A stretch of DNA of 64,000 bases from an uncultured Lachnospiraceae bacterium (GTDB lineage Bacteria; Bacillota; Clostridia; Lachnospirales; Lachnospiraceae): contig CADBFP010000001.1 of the NCBI GenBank assembly GCA_902793995.1, forward strand, positions 62,001 to 126,000. Reading direction: 5' to 3'. Of this stretch, positions 63,820 through 64,000 are shown in pieces. The position numbers were made by a program, and so were the translations under genes. The notes under the pieces were generated by a model, which saw only the letters and a list, made by a program, of their open reading frames with translations, was not told the DNA's origin and did no database searches. Each line of letters begins with the position of its first letter. The first letter of the stretch is position 1.

Positions 63820-64000
63820 TCATCCTGCAAATTCACTGGGGCGGACGCCGCCCTTGCCGGCTTTTGCCTTATACAGGACCTTATCCGCTTCTTCCAGCAG
63901 ATCTGACACCCGGGCGCCGGCCGTCTTGCACTCCGTATATCCGATGGAAAGCTGCAGGGTGTAGCTGAGGCCTTCCCGCCGGCAGGCCCGCTCCAGATTC
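63820..64000 (-). CDS. GGDEF-domain protein (C-terminal 60 residues only)
   Basis: The end of a diguanylate cyclase-type domain: LSYTLQLSIGYTECKTAG, then VSDLLEEADKVLYKAKAGKGG and stop at 63820-63822. The GGDEF motif itself lies beyond the right edge, so activity cannot be judged. A terminator hairpin follows directly. Confidence 0.85.
   Translation of the reverse strand, partial: NLERACRREGLSYTLQLSIGYTECKTAGARVSDLLEEADKVLYKAKAGKGGVRPSEFAG

Overview
The window comes from a GC-rich member of the Bacillota, most likely class Clostridia. The reasons are the str operon order rpsL-rpsG-fusA-tuf, strong AGGAGG ribosome-binding sites, sigma-A type promoters with 17-base spacers, clostridial family sets (Cthe_2159-like protein with DUF4956 and a VTC-type polyphosphate polymerase; ECF sigma with membrane anti-sigma), many lipoproteins, and no outer-membrane genes. 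No rRNA or tRNA gene was recognised. I cannot name a genus. Intergenic spaces are crowded with short palindromic repeats.

Layout. 1-3.9 kb: mfd (cut by the window edge) and pth on the minus strand, divergent from a MntP-type Mn exporter. 3.9-7.7 kb: a broken secreted zinc protease, a lipoprotein and an ECF sigma/anti-sigma pair; the protease and sigma units carry the same unusual promoter/leader, and a third copy lies at 37.6 kb. 7.7-9.8 kb: pyrR-uraA. 9.9-15.8 kb: a membrane diguanylate cyclase and the str operon. 15.8-19.2 kb: Na/Pi symporter and gdhA. 19.3-26.7 kb: a second ECF sigma with a very large anti-sigma-like protein, a membrane protein and a 1230-residue lipoprotein. 26.9-31 kb: typA, an AT-rich voltage-gated K channel gene and a membrane protein. 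31.4-36.6 kb: hutU-hutI-hutH, which feed histidine towards glutamate. 36.6-45.6 kb: flavin reductase, lipoproteins (one a gamma-glutamyltranspeptidase), an overlapping gene pair with a toxin-nuclease-like domain, a DUF937 protein and a membrane protein with a Cys/His tail. 45.6-51.5 kb: membrane protein and two-component system, divergent from polyphosphate polymerase, DUF4956 and Cthe_2159-like genes. 51.6-58.2 kb: an accessory-looking stretch with 3-methyladenine glycosylase, a PARG/ADP-ribosylhydrolase fusion, gene remnants, a 29-base tandem repeat, an AAA ATPase and a nucleotidyltransferase/AAC(6')-like fusion. 58.3-63.7 kb: a five-gene minus-strand operon (D-Ala-D-Ala dipeptidase-like, gamma-glutamyltransferase, cation diffusion facilitator, PHP phosphoesterase, 2-hydroxyacid dehydrogenase). 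The end of another diguanylate cyclase reaches the right edge.

The strongest unexplained signals are: (i) a leader of about 150 bases shared by three loci, one being the ECF sigma gene itself, followed at two of them by a conserved mini-ORF beginning MKxAQHIVF; (ii) palindromic repeats whose arms vary in a compensated way and whose loops are the exact insertion points of two smaller repeats, one case giving an empty/filled pair inside the window; (iii) the str promoter -35 box forming the whole loop of the preceding terminator; and (iv) several unusual domain fusions.
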